43,247 nt of DNA from Armatimonadota bacterium (GTDB taxonomy: Bacteria > Cloacimonadota > Cloacimonadia > Cloacimonadales > TCS61). The notes beneath the pieces were generated by a model, which was not told the origin of the DNA, searched no databases, and saw nothing but the letters and a program-made list of their open reading frames with translations. A program made the position numbers and the translations under genes. The stretch covers positions 1 through 43,247 of the forward strand of contig JABMPU010000017.1 in assembly GCA_013203665.1 (NCBI GenBank). Reading direction: 5' to 3'. This document shows, in pieces, positions 17,613 through 26,635 of this stretch (positions are counted from its first letter, which is position 1; every line of letters starts with the position of its first letter).

Positions 17613-18689
17613 ATGAAATATCGAGTTCTGGCAATAAATCCCGGTTCAACTTCTACAAAGATTGCTGTTTTTGATGATGAAAATCCTGTGTTCACAAAGG
17701 TGTTACGCCACAATGCAGAAGAAATGGCAAAATTCGGCGGAATCATCGAGCAATATGAATTCAGGAAAAAACTGGTTTTAGATGCGATGAAAGAAAACAA
17801 CATTCCCATCGATTCTCTTGATGCTGTTGTTGGCAGGGGAGGACTTGTTAAACCTGTTTCCGGTGGAACTTTTGAAGTCACTGAAAAGATGCTCGATGAC
17901 CTTCGAAACCCGCATCTCTGGGGAAGGATTCACGCTTCAAACCTGGGTGCTTTCATAGCAAAATCTATTGCTGATGAACTGAATATTCCATCATATATTG
18001 TGGATCCTGTTACGGTTAATGAATTTCCCGAAATTGCAAAAATTTCAGGAATTCCGGAAATTGAGAGAAAATCACTTTTTCATGCCTTGAACATCCGTTT
18101 CACGGCTCGTATTTTAGCAAAGAAATTAAATAAAAAATTTACCGAATGTAACTTCATAGCTGTTCATATGGGGGGTGGCATCAGTATTGCTGCTATCAAG
18201 AACGGCAAAATTGTTGATGTCAACAATGCACTTTTGGGAATGGGACCTTTTTCTCCTCAAAGAGCAGGTGCTCTTCCTATCGGTGATCTATTGGAAATAG
18301 CCTTCTCTGGAAAATACAAAAAAGAAGAACTTCTCTCCAAACTTGCAAAAAAAAGTGGTTGTATTGCTTACCTTGGAACAGACGATGGTATAGAAATCGA
18401 AAACAGGATATATGATGGTGATAAAAAAGCCGAACTTATTATGAACGCAATGTGTTACCAGATGAATAAAGAAATCGGAGCTTGTGCTGCAGTGCTGGAA
18501 GGAAAAGTCGATGCTATCTTTTTAACCGGTGGTTTAGCTTACAATCCTTTAGTAGTCAAAGAGGTAAAAAAAGGTGTTAACTTCATTGCTCCAATCCATA
18601 TTTTACCCGGTGAGAATGAAATGGAAGCGCTCAGTCAAGGTGCTATCAGAGTCCTTAAAGGAATTGAGCCAGCTCAATCTTATGAGTAA
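17613..18689 (+). CDS. buk: Butyrate kinase
   Basis: A 358-aa acetokinase-family enzyme that converts butyryl-phosphate and ADP to butyrate and ATP (or the reverse; branched-chain analogues are possible). ASKHA motifs are visible: AINPGSTSTKIAVF at the start, VVGRGGL, VDPVTVNEFPE, VHMGGGISIAA, GPFSPQRAGALP and LTGGLAYN. I chose ATG 17613, preceded by CGGAGGAG. A longer frame runs back to 17535, but its extra 26 residues are basic, unlike the family, and lack a binding site. No phosphotransbutyrylase is adjacent. It implies fermentative or amino-acid-degrading energy metabolism. Confidence 0.95.
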   Translation: MKYRVLAINPGSTSTKIAVFDDENPVFTKVLRHNAEEMAKFGGIIEQYEFRKKLVLDAMKENNIPIDSLDAVVGRGGLVKPVSGGTFEVTEKMLDDLRNPHLWGRIHASNLGAFIAKSIADELNIPSYIVDPVTVNEFPEIAKISGIPEIERKSLFHALNIRFTARILAKKLNKKFTECNFIAVHMGGGISIAAIKNGKIVDVNNALLGMGPFSPQRAGALPIGDLLEIAFSGKYKKEELLSKLAKKSGCIAYLGTDDGIEIENRIYDGDKKAELIMNAMCYQMNKEIGACAAVLEGKVDAIFLTGGLAYNPLVVKEVKKGVNFIAPIHILPGENEMEALSQGAIRVLKGIEPAQSYE

Positions 18690-18725
18690 ATCAATTTCTT
18701 GATTTACAAACCCTTTGAGTTTAAT

Positions 18726-19901
18726 ATGAGATCAATTATTCTTTCAGCCTTGTTTCTTGCACTACTAACCAGTTGCAGCAACAAAAAGCAAGAAGCTGAA
18801 TGGACAATTTTAGTTTATATGGCTGCAGACAATGGTTTGAATAATCACGCCATTGAAGATATGCAAGAAATGGAATCTGCCATGTTTTCAGATGAAATCA
18901 ATGTGATTGTACAGATCGATTATAGTGGATTAAATCCTGAATCGGGAGCTTTTCGATATCATATCTATCCGGAAGAAAAAAAGCTGATATCCTCGCTGGG
19001 TGAGATAGATAGCGGCGATCATGATGTTCTAACAGAATTTGCGAATTGGGGATTTAATAAATATCCATCCAAAAAAAAATCTCTCATAATCTGGTCGCAT
19101 GGAAACGGTTGGTATCCAATAAACAGGGATTTGCCGCCCTGTTTTTGTCCTGATGCTGAAAGCGAAAATTACATCAGTATTCCTGAAAAAGATTTTCAAA
19201 ATGCCATGAAAAATATTGATTCGCATCTGGATATTCTGATACTGGATGCCTGTAATATGCAGACCATAGAAGTTATCACGGAAATTTATGAGTACACAGA
19301 TTTCATAATTGCTGCCGAAGATGCTATCGATACAAAGGGATTTCCCTATCACAGCATTCTATCAAATTGGGAAAATTATTCATCAGTACAAAATTTAGCT
19401 ATGGAAATCGCCTATTATTTCCATGAATTCTATTGGTTGGAAGAGATCTTTCCCATATCCTGCTCGGTGGTTAAAACTTTACTTTTCCAAAATCTGCTGG
19501 CAGATGTTTCCTTCTTTACAGAAAATTGGTCTGAAAATGCATCTGATGATATCTTTCATTTGAGCAGGCAAGATTGTATAGAATTTAACGGCTCCTGGGA
19601 ATACTTGGCTCAGGATGTCGATATTAAAGAATTTTTCTTAAGTGTTCTGGAGCACCAACCTCCCGATTCTTTGGCTGAATTTTGCGACCGGATTGTTACC
19701 ACTATTGATAGTTGCTTCATCTTTCAAAAGACAGATGAATACCCCACAGGCTATACTACCGACAAGGTCGGAACCGGGATAATCTGGTTTCCTGATGAAC
19801 AAACTCAGGGCTATTTTATAAATCGTTTGGAAGAGTATAATCAGCTTGATTTTGCCAATACAAATTGGCAGATTTTTTTGGAAAATACATTTAGCCGTTA
19901 G
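18726..19901 (+). CDS. Clostripain-like (C11) cysteine peptidase lipoprotein
   Basis: A 391-aa protein with a lipoprotein signal peptide whose lipobox is LLTSC. The family C11 core follows: WTILVYMAADNGLNNHAIEDMQEME, the catalytic His in LIIWSHGNGW, and the catalytic Cys in LDILILDACNM. It is a probable surface- or periplasm-anchored protease cleaving after basic residues. ATG 18726 is chosen because the signal peptide starts there; an upstream TTG would add nine residues without purpose. It begins 36 bp after the butyrate kinase stop and may be read through from it. Confidence 0.9.
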   Translation: MRSIILSALFLALLTSCSNKKQEAEWTILVYMAADNGLNNHAIEDMQEMESAMFSDEINVIVQIDYSGLNPESGAFRYHIYPEEKKLISSLGEIDSGDHDVLTEFANWGFNKYPSKKKSLIIWSHGNGWYPINRDLPPCFCPDAESENYISIPEKDFQNAMKNIDSHLDILILDACNMQTIEVITEIYEYTDFIIAAEDAIDTKGFPYHSILSNWENYSSVQNLAMEIAYYFHEFYWLEEIFPISCSVVKTLLFQNLLADVSFFTENWSENASDDIFHLSRQDCIEFNGSWEYLAQDVDIKEFFLSVLEHQPPDSLAEFCDRIVTTIDSCFIFQKTDEYPTGYTTDKVGTGIIWFPDEQTQGYFINRLEEYNQLDFANTNWQIFLENTFSR

Positions 19902-19917
19902 AATAAACAACTCTTTC

Positions 19918-20014
19918 AAGGTTCAGGGTTCTGGGTTTGGATTCTGGGTTCAGGGTTCAAGGTTCAGGGTTCACGTGTTCACGTGTTCACGGGTTCACGG
20001 GTTCAAGATTCAGG
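19918..20014. repeat. GGGTTC/CACGGGTTC degenerate tandem repeat
   Basis: About 97 bp of repeated GGTTCA, GGGTTCT and CACGTGTTCA/CACGGGTTCA units, starting 17 bp after the peptidase stop. The last part is an 8-10 bp unit (GTTCACG) tandemly repeated. It shares its vocabulary with 9711-9770 and 24281-24312. Confidence 0.8.
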
Positions 20015-20510
20015 ATTTACCCACATCAATATCCTTAATAAATCATCATTCTTTATGATAAAAATAATTTACTTCTCTAACTGTAATTATTTGTTAAGAT
20101 AGCATCAAACAAGTTCGTGGATAACTTGTGATTAAATTGTGGATTTAATATAAGACCTTCTGTAACTTCCTGAAAAACAGCATGTTATGCGAAAACTCGA
20201 ATTTGTTATAATTGTGAATATCTGTAAAATTGCCAGTATTGAAAACCCGTTGAAACACTTCGAATAATATTATGAACCATCACAACTTTTCATGAATTAA
20301 ATCACTATTTCATAATGTTAAATTATTTTCTAGTTGACACATAGATTTAGTTTTACCAATTTCAGCTTTGTTAATTTTAAGGTTAAATTTGTATTCATCT
20401 TGAAAGAAAATATTTGGACTCGTACGAAATTGGAAATATCAGGTGAATAATATCTCGCTTTAAAAGTTCGGGGACATACTCATTAGCAGCAACTGAGTGA
20501 GGAGGAGAAA
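20015..20510. other. Intergenic region without recognised gene
   Basis: About 500 bp of AT-rich DNA upstream of the beta-helix gene. I see no ORF, tRNA or strong hairpin. A TTGACA hexamer at 20334-20339 has no convincing -10 at normal spacing. The only clear signal is the GAGGAGGAG ribosome binding site directly before ATG 20511. Confidence 0.5.
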
Positions 20511-23500
20511 ATGAGAATTATTATTTTTGTTTTATGTTTGGTTTTCGTTTTACCCATATTTGCAACAATTATAAATATCCCGGCAGACCAGCCGACAATA
20601 CAAAATGGAATTTATATTGCTGTAGAAGAAGATACAGTCTTGGTCCAACCTGGTACTTACATTGAAAACATTAATTTCAACGGAAAAAATATTATTGTTG
20701 CTTCTGTCTTTTTAACAACACAAGATACTAGCTATATCTCACAAACAATTATAGACGGGAATCAAGAAGATTGTGTTGTTAAATTTGAAAATGACGAAGA
20801 TTCGACAGCAGTTTTATGCGGTTTCACAATCCAAAATGGTTTAGGTGAAGAGTTAAATCAAGAAATAGGAGGTGGGATTAACTGCAATAATTCTCATCCC
20901 AAGATTTTATTTAACAGGATAATTAATAATGTCGGTGATCCTGGCGGAGGGATAGGTTGTTATCAATCTAATGCTGTTATTATTGGAAATCTCATAAGTA
21001 ATAATCTCGCATACAGTTCTTGGATGACAAATCGCGGTGGAGGTATTTCATGTATCTCATCCAATCCGATTATAAGAAATAATATAATTTCCAACAATTC
21101 ATTAAATTGGGGAAATGGGGGAGGAATTTTTTGTTCAAACTCCAATCCTCTAATAGAGGATTGTACAATTACAGGAAATGAAAATGACAGCTATCTTGCC
21201 GGTGCTGGAGTTTACTGTATTAATTCATCACCGATTATAAAAAATGTTTCCATCAATAATAATTCAGGCGAATTAGGAGGTGGTATATATTTTCATAACT
21301 CAGATACTATTTTAGAGAATGTAACTATCTCAAATAACTTTGGATTTCAAGGGGGAGGAATATATATTGAAGAAAATTCCAATCCTATGTTTGATGTTAA
21401 TAATCGATGTAATATTTATGGGAACCGTTCAGTTTATAACTTAGGAGTCGATTTGTATGTTAATAGTAATTTGATTACAAATGTTACTGTTGATATGTTT
21501 TCTGTACTATATCCTAATAATTATTATTTTTACTCAGAAGGAATAGTGAATTTTGATATTCAACATTGTTATACTGTTCAAATTGAAGATGATGTTTTTG
21601 TGTCTTCTCAAGGAAATAACAATAACAGCGGATTATCATGGAATGATCCGTTCAAAACACTAACATATGCTATTAGCAGAATTAGAGCTGACAGTCTGCA
21701 TCACTATTCGATATATCTGGCAGATGATACTTTTAGCAGCTCATCAAATGATGAGCAATTTCCAATATTCGAACTGAGTTACCTTGATATTGTAGGATCG
21801 GGTATTGAAACAACCGTTTTAGATGGAGAAAATGAACATACTATTCTGCAGTTTATTGATGTTACAAACTCTAACATCAGCAATTGTACGATTACAAACG
21901 GATATGCACACAATGGTAGTGGAGCAAAATTAGCAAGTTCAGAAGTGAATTTTGAGAATGTTAAATTTGCAAATAATAATTCCTATTCTAGGGGGGGGGA
22001 TATATGCAATTAGTTCAAATTCTTCAATCAATAATTCAATAATAGAATATAATACAGCTAATTATGGCGGTGGTATATATTTTTCTAATGGAAATCTTGA
22101 AATTTACAACACAAGTATTTATGAAAACTTCTCAGAAAAAGGAGCTGGATTATTATGCAATAATTCTAATATTGAATTAGAAGATGTTTATATCTGTAAT
22201 AATTCGGCATCTGATAGTGGCGGTGCAATATATTTGCAAAACTGTAACTCAAATTTTAATAATGTTTCGATTAATAATAATTCATCAAATCAATTTGGTG
22301 GAGGAATTTATTGTGTTGAATCTATTATTAATTTTGAAAATGAAAACAGATGCAGTATCTATGATAATGAAATTGACTTCAGAGGTTATGGAAAAGATAT
22401 CTTTGCTGTAGAATGTGAGTCAATGGATGTGATCTTAGACACATTCACAGTAACTACTCCAACTGACTATTTCGCATCTCCAATAAGTATATTCAATTTT
22501 GATATTCTAAATAGTACACAAGGAGCTTTGGTAAATTCAGACCTCTTTGTTTCGTTAATAGGAGATGACACAAACAGCGGAACTTCTGTAGAGGATCCAT
22601 TACAAACAATAAATTGTGCCCTGTCAAAAATCTATGCTGATAGCCTAAATCAAAATACCATACACTTATCATCAGGAATATTCAGCTACGAGAATACAGG
22701 TGAAATTTTCCCAATTGAATGGAGTGATTTTGTTAACTTAGAAGGTAGTGAAGAAGGTACTTCAGTTTTGCATGGAAATGAACAAGAAGGTGTTTTAGTA
22801 TTTAATGGTGTTAGCAACTCTGTGATTAACAATATTTCAATATCAAATAGTTATCCTGAATATGCTGTAGGAATATCTATGAATTATTCCAGCCCTGTTA
22901 TTTGCAATATCACTGTAACCGGTATTTCGCGTTATGGTATTTCGTGTCAGAATTCTTCCAATCCTATCTTATACAATGTTTCTATAGATGGTAATTTATA
23001 TGGATTTGGTTGCTCGTATTCTTCCAATCCAATCATAATAAATTCTTTAATTTCAAATAATAGTAGTATAGCATTTTATAGTGGATACGATTCCAATCCA
23101 ACTTTTATCAATACTACTATAGTCAATAATATTCTTCCTTCTTATATTCGTGAATCTAGCGCAAATTTGTTTAATTGTATTTTGTCTAACGAACACATTT
23201 ATGAGATTGATGTATTTCAAAACAGCTCTGTAACAATAGCATATTCGAACATTCAAGGTGGCATAGATGCAGTACATGCATGGGTAAATAGTATTGTATA
23301 TTGGGAAGAAGGCAATATTGATGAAGATCCGTTATTCGTTGGAGCCGGAGAGCATCCATTTGCTTTATCAGGATTATCTCCATGTATTGATACAGGGACT
23401 CCTGATACAACAGGTTTAAATCTCCCTCCGTGGGACATCATCAGCAACGAACGAATATGGGATGGTAACGAAGACGGAATTACAGTTATTGATATGGGCT

Positions 23501-23841
23501 GTTATGAATTCGGAGCTCCACCTTATGTTGATTTAGATGATAATGTAATTGTTCAGCTTCCTAAAGTCCTATTACGTCAAAACTACCCCAACCCATTCAA
23601 TCCTTCAACCACAATATCCTTCTTACTTCAAAATAATAGTAATGTGGAATTAACAATCTACAACATCAAAGGACAAAAAGTGAAACAGCTTGTCAGTGAT
23701 CTAAGAACAGCAGGTCAGCATTCGGTTATCTGGAACGGAAAAGATGATTCTGGTAAACCAGTTTCTTCCGGAGTTTATTTCTATAAATTGAATGTGAACA
23801 ATAACATTGAAGCCGTAAAGAAATGTTTATTATTGAAATAG
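20511..23841 (+). CDS. Giant beta-helix surface protein with T9SS-type C-terminal domain, split by a 9-G tract
   Basis: Two overlapping frames (20511-22013 and 21952-23841) make one protein of about 1110 aa. Frame one has a signal peptide (MRIIIFVLCLVFVLPIFAT), the Pfam-like NIPADQPTIQNGIYIAVEEDT start, and many right-handed parallel beta-helix turns of the form 'I.NN...GGGIY..NS.P.I'. The repeats continue seamlessly in frame two. It ends in a FlgD-like sorting domain: LLRQNYPNPFNPSTTISF, LTIYNIKGQKVK, SSGVYFYKL. The switch falls at nine consecutive G (21991-21999), where the repeat consensus expects RGG(G)IYAIS. With 8 or 11 G the frame would be restored; with 9, translation stops 14-17 bp later at TAG (22012). 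It is likely a secreted adhesin or polysaccharide-binding protein. Frame state may reflect phase variation or a sequencing error. Confidence 0.82.
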
Positions 23842-23898
23842 AAAGGAAGCTGCTAACAAAAACCTCCACCTTCAGATTGAGAGAAAAGCAAGTAGAAC

Positions 23899-23964
23899 GT
23901 GGCAGGCTCGAAACATTAATCAACATTCCGCTTCGCTCCATGTTGATTAACGGCGGCGTGCCAC
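23899..23964. other. Nested hairpin downstream of beta-helix gene
   Basis: An outer GTGGCA/TGCCAC pair (23899-23904 and 23959-23964) encloses a perfect 11-bp stem, TTAATCAACAT/ATGTTGATTAA (23916-23926 and 23940-23950). It lies between the beta-helix gene and the SRP RNA. There is no T tract, so intrinsic termination is doubtful. Outer arms plus strong inner stem suggest a structured repeat or RNA. Confidence 0.5.
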
Positions 23965-24007
23965 TCCGAACTTGACACAAAAACCCTCTGAAAAAAACTA
24001 TGCTTTC

Positions 24008-24270
24008 GTGTGCTAGGTGGGGAGTCAGCGGTGCCCTGTAACCCGCAATCCGCTATAGCGGGGCTGAATTCCTGCAGGAGAATGCTGATTTCCGGATGGG
24101 GAATAATAAGCGGTGTTGAGAATCAAGCCCAACGCAATTGTGAACTGTGAACTTTGTCAGGTCCGGAAGGGAGCAGCAATAAGCAGAGCTTACGATGTGC
24201 CGTTGGTCAACTTGGTTTGAGCTGGCTGTTATTTTTCTTTTCGGAATAGGTATCGAATGCAGGTGCACAC
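24008..24270 (+). ncRNA. ffs: Signal recognition particle RNA, large (Alu-containing) type
   Basis: The 5' end GTGCTAGGTGGGGAGTCAGC and the following GCGGTGCCCTGTAACCCGCA match the Alu domain of Bacillus-type SRP RNA. The S-domain core GTCAGGTCCGGAAGGGAGCA, with its GGAA tetraloop and asymmetric loop for Ffh binding, is at about 24157-24176. The 3' part GATGTGCCG...GGTGCACAC closes the long helix; GTGTGC (24008-24013) pairs with GCACAC (24265-24270) and is followed by six T, which can serve as terminator. The length of about 263 nt is the large form with Alu domain, not the short 4.5S type of proteobacteria. The 5' end is set by pairing and may be a few bases off. Confidence 0.93.
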
Positions 24271-24280
24271 TTTTTTAAAG

Positions 24281-24429
24281 AGGTTCAGGGTTCAAGGTTT
24301 TGGGCTCAAGGTTAAAAGTAAAAGGGAATCCGCCTACGCAAAGAAAAGCAAGAAGAATATTGCTGCGGCGTGACAAGAAGTAAAAAGCAAAAAGAAGAAT
24401 CTTAGTGAACTTGGCGTTCTTAGTGGCTA
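24281..24429. repeat. Mixed dispersed repeats before hisS
   Basis: A short GGTTCAGGGTTCAAGG repeat (24281-24312) is followed by AATCCGCCTACGC and, about 35 bp on, GCTGCGGCGTGACAAG. These halves recur as TCCGCCTGCGT...CTACGGTGTGATAA at 27882-27910. The stretch ends with CTTAGTG...TTCTTAGTGGCTAA, akin to 17483-17525. There is no gene here. Confidence 0.55.
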
Positions 24430-24450
24430 AAAAAAAATTAGGGATTGATT

Positions 24451-25725
24451 ATGGCTGGTAAATATCAAATACCCAGGGGAACATTCGATATCCTTCCTGA
24501 AGATAGTTATAAATGGCAATATCTTAAAAACACATTTCGGGAAGTTACCAGAATGTTTAATTTTAAAGAGATTGTAACTCCTATTTTCGAGAAAAGCGAA
24601 TTGTTCGAACGAAGTGTTGGCGTCAGCTCGGATATCGTGCAAAAGGAAATGTATAAATTCAAAGATAAAAAGGGAAGAATCCTTGCTCTTCGCCCGGAAG
24701 GAACCGCCCCAATTGTTCGCTCTTATGTGGAAAATAATCTTGGTCGAGATGGTGACTTATCAAAACTGTTTTACATTGGACCGATGTTCCGGTATGAGCG
24801 ACCCCAAAAAGGACGATATCGTCAACACTTCCAATATGGCATTGAAAATATCGGAAGTGAAAATCCATATATCGATGCTGAAGTAATTGCAGTTGGTTTC
24901 AATTTCCTCAAAAAATTGGGATTGGATAACTTCGAATTGCAGATCAACAGCATTGGCTGTCCAAATTGCACATTGGATTATAATAAAGCATTAGTAAAAT
25001 ATTTCTCTTCTTATTATGATGAGCTTTGTTCCGACTGTAAAATTCGAATTAAAAAGAATCCCAAACGTCTTTTAGATTGTAAAGTTGAATCATGCAAAAA
25101 AATAGCACTAAATGCTCCTTCAATGTTAGATTATCTTGATGATGAGTGCGAGATTCATTTCAAAAAAGTTCAGGAAAATTTATCTAAAATCAATATTCCT
25201 TTTAAAATAAATCCTAGAATTGTGCGAGGATTAGATTATTACACAAAAACAGCTTTTGAATTTATAGATAACAATTTAGGTGCACAGAACACTTTAATTG
25301 GCGGTGGCAGGTATGATGGTCTGGTTAAACAACTCGGAGGAAATGATGTTCCTGGAATCGGTTTTGCAGGCGGATTTGAAAGACTTATTGTTTCTATGGA
25401 AAAAGAAGGATTACAATTCGGAAGAGAACAAAGTCCTGATGTTTTTTTGGTGACCTTAGGAGAGGAAGCAAAAGAATTTGGAATTTCGTTTCTTTCCAAA
25501 CTGCGAAATAATAGAATCTCTGCTGAGATTTCAATAGATAAAAATTCTTTAAAAGCTCAGATGAAAGCAGCAAATAAAAGCAAAGCACCATTCGCATTAA
25601 TCCTTGGTGATAATGAAATTAAGAAAGAAGAGATAACTTTGAAAAATATGGAAACCGGTTTTCAGGAATTAGTGAAACTGGCTGATATTGTAGAAAAGCT
25701 TTTGCAGATATTGAAAATCAAATAA
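24451..25725 (+). CDS. hisS: Histidine--tRNA ligase
   Basis: A 424-aa class II aminoacyl-tRNA synthetase. It has motif 1 near FKEIVTPIFEKSELFERS, motif 2 LRPEGTAPIVRSYVEN with FYIGPMFRYERPQKGRYRQHFQYGIENIG, the HisRS-specific RGLDYYTKTAFEF, and motif 3 GIGFAGGFERLI. The C-terminal anticodon-binding domain follows (VFLVTLGEEA, SIDKNSLKAQMKAANKSKAPFALILGDNE). ATG 24451 was chosen over an upstream TTG, because MAGKYQIPRGTFDI is the normal start of the family and AATTAGGGA lies before it. Confidence 0.96.
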   Translation: MAGKYQIPRGTFDILPEDSYKWQYLKNTFREVTRMFNFKEIVTPIFEKSELFERSVGVSSDIVQKEMYKFKDKKGRILALRPEGTAPIVRSYVENNLGRDGDLSKLFYIGPMFRYERPQKGRYRQHFQYGIENIGSENPYIDAEVIAVGFNFLKKLGLDNFELQINSIGCPNCTLDYNKALVKYFSSYYDELCSDCKIRIKKNPKRLLDCKVESCKKIALNAPSMLDYLDDECEIHFKKVQENLSKINIPFKINPRIVRGLDYYTKTAFEFIDNNLGAQNTLIGGGRYDGLVKQLGGNDVPGIGFAGGFERLIVSMEKEGLQFGREQSPDVFLVTLGEEAKEFGISFLSKLRNNRISAEISIDKNSLKAQMKAANKSKAPFALILGDNEIKKEEITLKNMETGFQELVKLADIVEKLLQILKIK

Positions 25726-25765
25726 ATTTAAATAAATTTTAACAAATTTTCCTTGACTCAAAAAG

Positions 25766-25792
25766 CTGGCACTCCAAAAAGGGGTTTGCTAA
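25766..25792 (+). promoter_or_regulatory. Degenerate CIRCE element upstream of groS
   Basis: CTGGCACTC, a 9-bp spacer and GTTTGCTAA match the CIRCE operator (TTAGCACTC-N9-GAGTGCTAA) at 14 of 18 arm positions with exactly the right spacing. It lies 54 bp before the groS start. TTGACT just upstream (25753-25758) could be a -35 box. This implies HrcA heat-shock control; hrcA is not in the window. Confidence 0.6.
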
Positions 25793-25845
25793 AAATGAAA
25801 TCTGGATTAAATTAATATAAGATAAAAAAATATAGGAGGTTTACA

Positions 25846-26115
25846 ATGAAGTTAAAACCACTTGATGATCGAGTTGTGATTGAAGTTAAAGAATTAGAAG
25901 AAAAAAATGTAGGTGGGATTATTATCCCGGATACAGCCAAAGAAAAACCCCAGATCGGAGTTATAATAGCTGTTGGTACAGAAGACGAATTAAAAAAACT
26001 AGTGAAAGTAGGAGATAAGATTCTTTATGCAAAATACGGTGGAACAGAAGTAGATATCGAAGAAAAAAAGTATATCATAATTTCCCGTTCCGATATTCTG
26101 GCTATCATAAAATAG
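25846..26115 (+). CDS. groS: Co-chaperonin GroES
   Basis: An 89-aa subunit of the heptameric GroEL lid. The start MKLKPLDDRVVIEV, the mobile loop region EEKNVGGIIIPDTAKEKPQIG and the closing YIIISRSDILAII are the family's key blocks. The length is slightly short of the usual 94-97. The gene is preceded by AGGAGG and the CIRCE-like site. groL does not follow; a thioredoxin gene does, after 11 bp. Confidence 0.95.
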   Translation: MKLKPLDDRVVIEVKELEEKNVGGIIIPDTAKEKPQIGVIIAVGTEDELKKLVKVGDKILYAKYGGTEVDIEEKKYIIISRSDILAIIK

Positions 26116-26126
26116 TCGGATGCATT

Positions 26127-26447
26127 ATGAGTTTAAAAGAAATAAATCAAGATAATTTTGAGGAAGAAGTTCTGCAATCCGAAATTCCGGTTCTAATCGA
26201 CCTCTGGGCACCATGGTGTGGTCCTTGTAGAGCCTTAAATCCCATAGTTGAAGATATTGCAGGCGAATACGAAGGTAAACTCAAAGTTGTAAAACTTAAT
26301 GTCGATGAAAGTCCTACAATCGCTGCAAACTACCAGGTTATGTCCATTCCTACTTTGTTAATATTTAAGAATGGACAGGTTGAAGCTCAGCTCATCGGAC
26401 TTGTTTCAAAGGACAAAATAATCAGCAAATTTGAATCTTTGCTCTAA
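26127..26447 (+). CDS. trxA: Thioredoxin
   Basis: A 106-aa thioredoxin with the redox site LWAPWCGPCRALNPIV (WCGPC near residues 30-34) and the cis-proline segment VMSIPTLLIFKNGQ. The length is standard for TrxA. It starts 11 bp after groS, sharing its transcript, and is followed by a strong terminator. Pairing with groS suggests joint induction on protein-folding stress. Confidence 0.96.
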   Translation: MSLKEINQDNFEEEVLQSEIPVLIDLWAPWCGPCRALNPIVEDIAGEYEGKLKVVKLNVDESPTIAANYQVMSIPTLLIFKNGQVEAQLIGLVSKDKIISKFESLL

Positions 26448-26474
26448 AATTTTATTTAAGAATCTAAAACTAAT

Positions 26475-26500
26475 AAACCTCTCGTTTGAGAGGTTTTTTT
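26475..26500 (+). terminator. Rho-independent terminator after groS-trxA
   Basis: A perfect 9-bp stem, AAACCTCTC / GAGAGGTTT (26475-26483 and 26488-26496), with GTTT loop, continues into a run of seven T. It lies 28 bp after the thioredoxin stop and ends the groS-trxA unit. Confidence 0.93.
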
Positions 26501-26503
26501 CAC

Positions 26504-26533
26504 TTTCGGACAAACTGTTCATTTTCGAACAAA
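26504..26533 (+). promoter_or_regulatory. Candidate enhancer (UAS) for a sigma-54 activator
   Basis: Two direct copies of TTCGRACAAA (TTCGGACAAA, TTCGAACAAA) overlap two imperfect dyads, GGACA-AAC-TGTTC and GTTC-ATTTTC-GAAC. They lie about 55-85 bp upstream of the GG-N10-GC promoter. The downstream sigma-54 regulator (35360-36721) is the natural candidate to bind here. This is inference. Confidence 0.45.
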
Positions 26534-26587
26534 TACAAACACATCACAAACACAGCTAATTCTTTTGAAAATAAGAAGATAACCTTT

Positions 26588-26603
26588 TGGTATAATAAAT
26601 GCA
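26588..26603 (+). promoter_or_regulatory. Candidate sigma-54 (-24/-12) promoter of the export operon
   Basis: TGGTATAATAAATGCA fits the sigma-54 consensus TGGYAYR-N4-YTGCW: GG at 26589-26590, ten bases, GC at 26601-26602. It is 33 bp before the adaptor gene start, so transcription would begin near 26614. An enhancer-like repeat lies upstream, and the locus encodes its own sigma-54 activator. Confidence 0.65.
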
Positions 26604-26635
26604 TTTTTATAAGAAAAAATTATTGAAGGTTTGAC

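Noticed and set aside
20334-20339. TTGACA as promoter of the beta-helix gene.
   Set aside because: No acceptable -10 box 16-18 bp downstream.
23972-24004. TTGACA...TATGCT as promoter of the SRP RNA.
   Set aside because: The spacer is 21 bp and the -10 would lie only a few bases from the RNA start.
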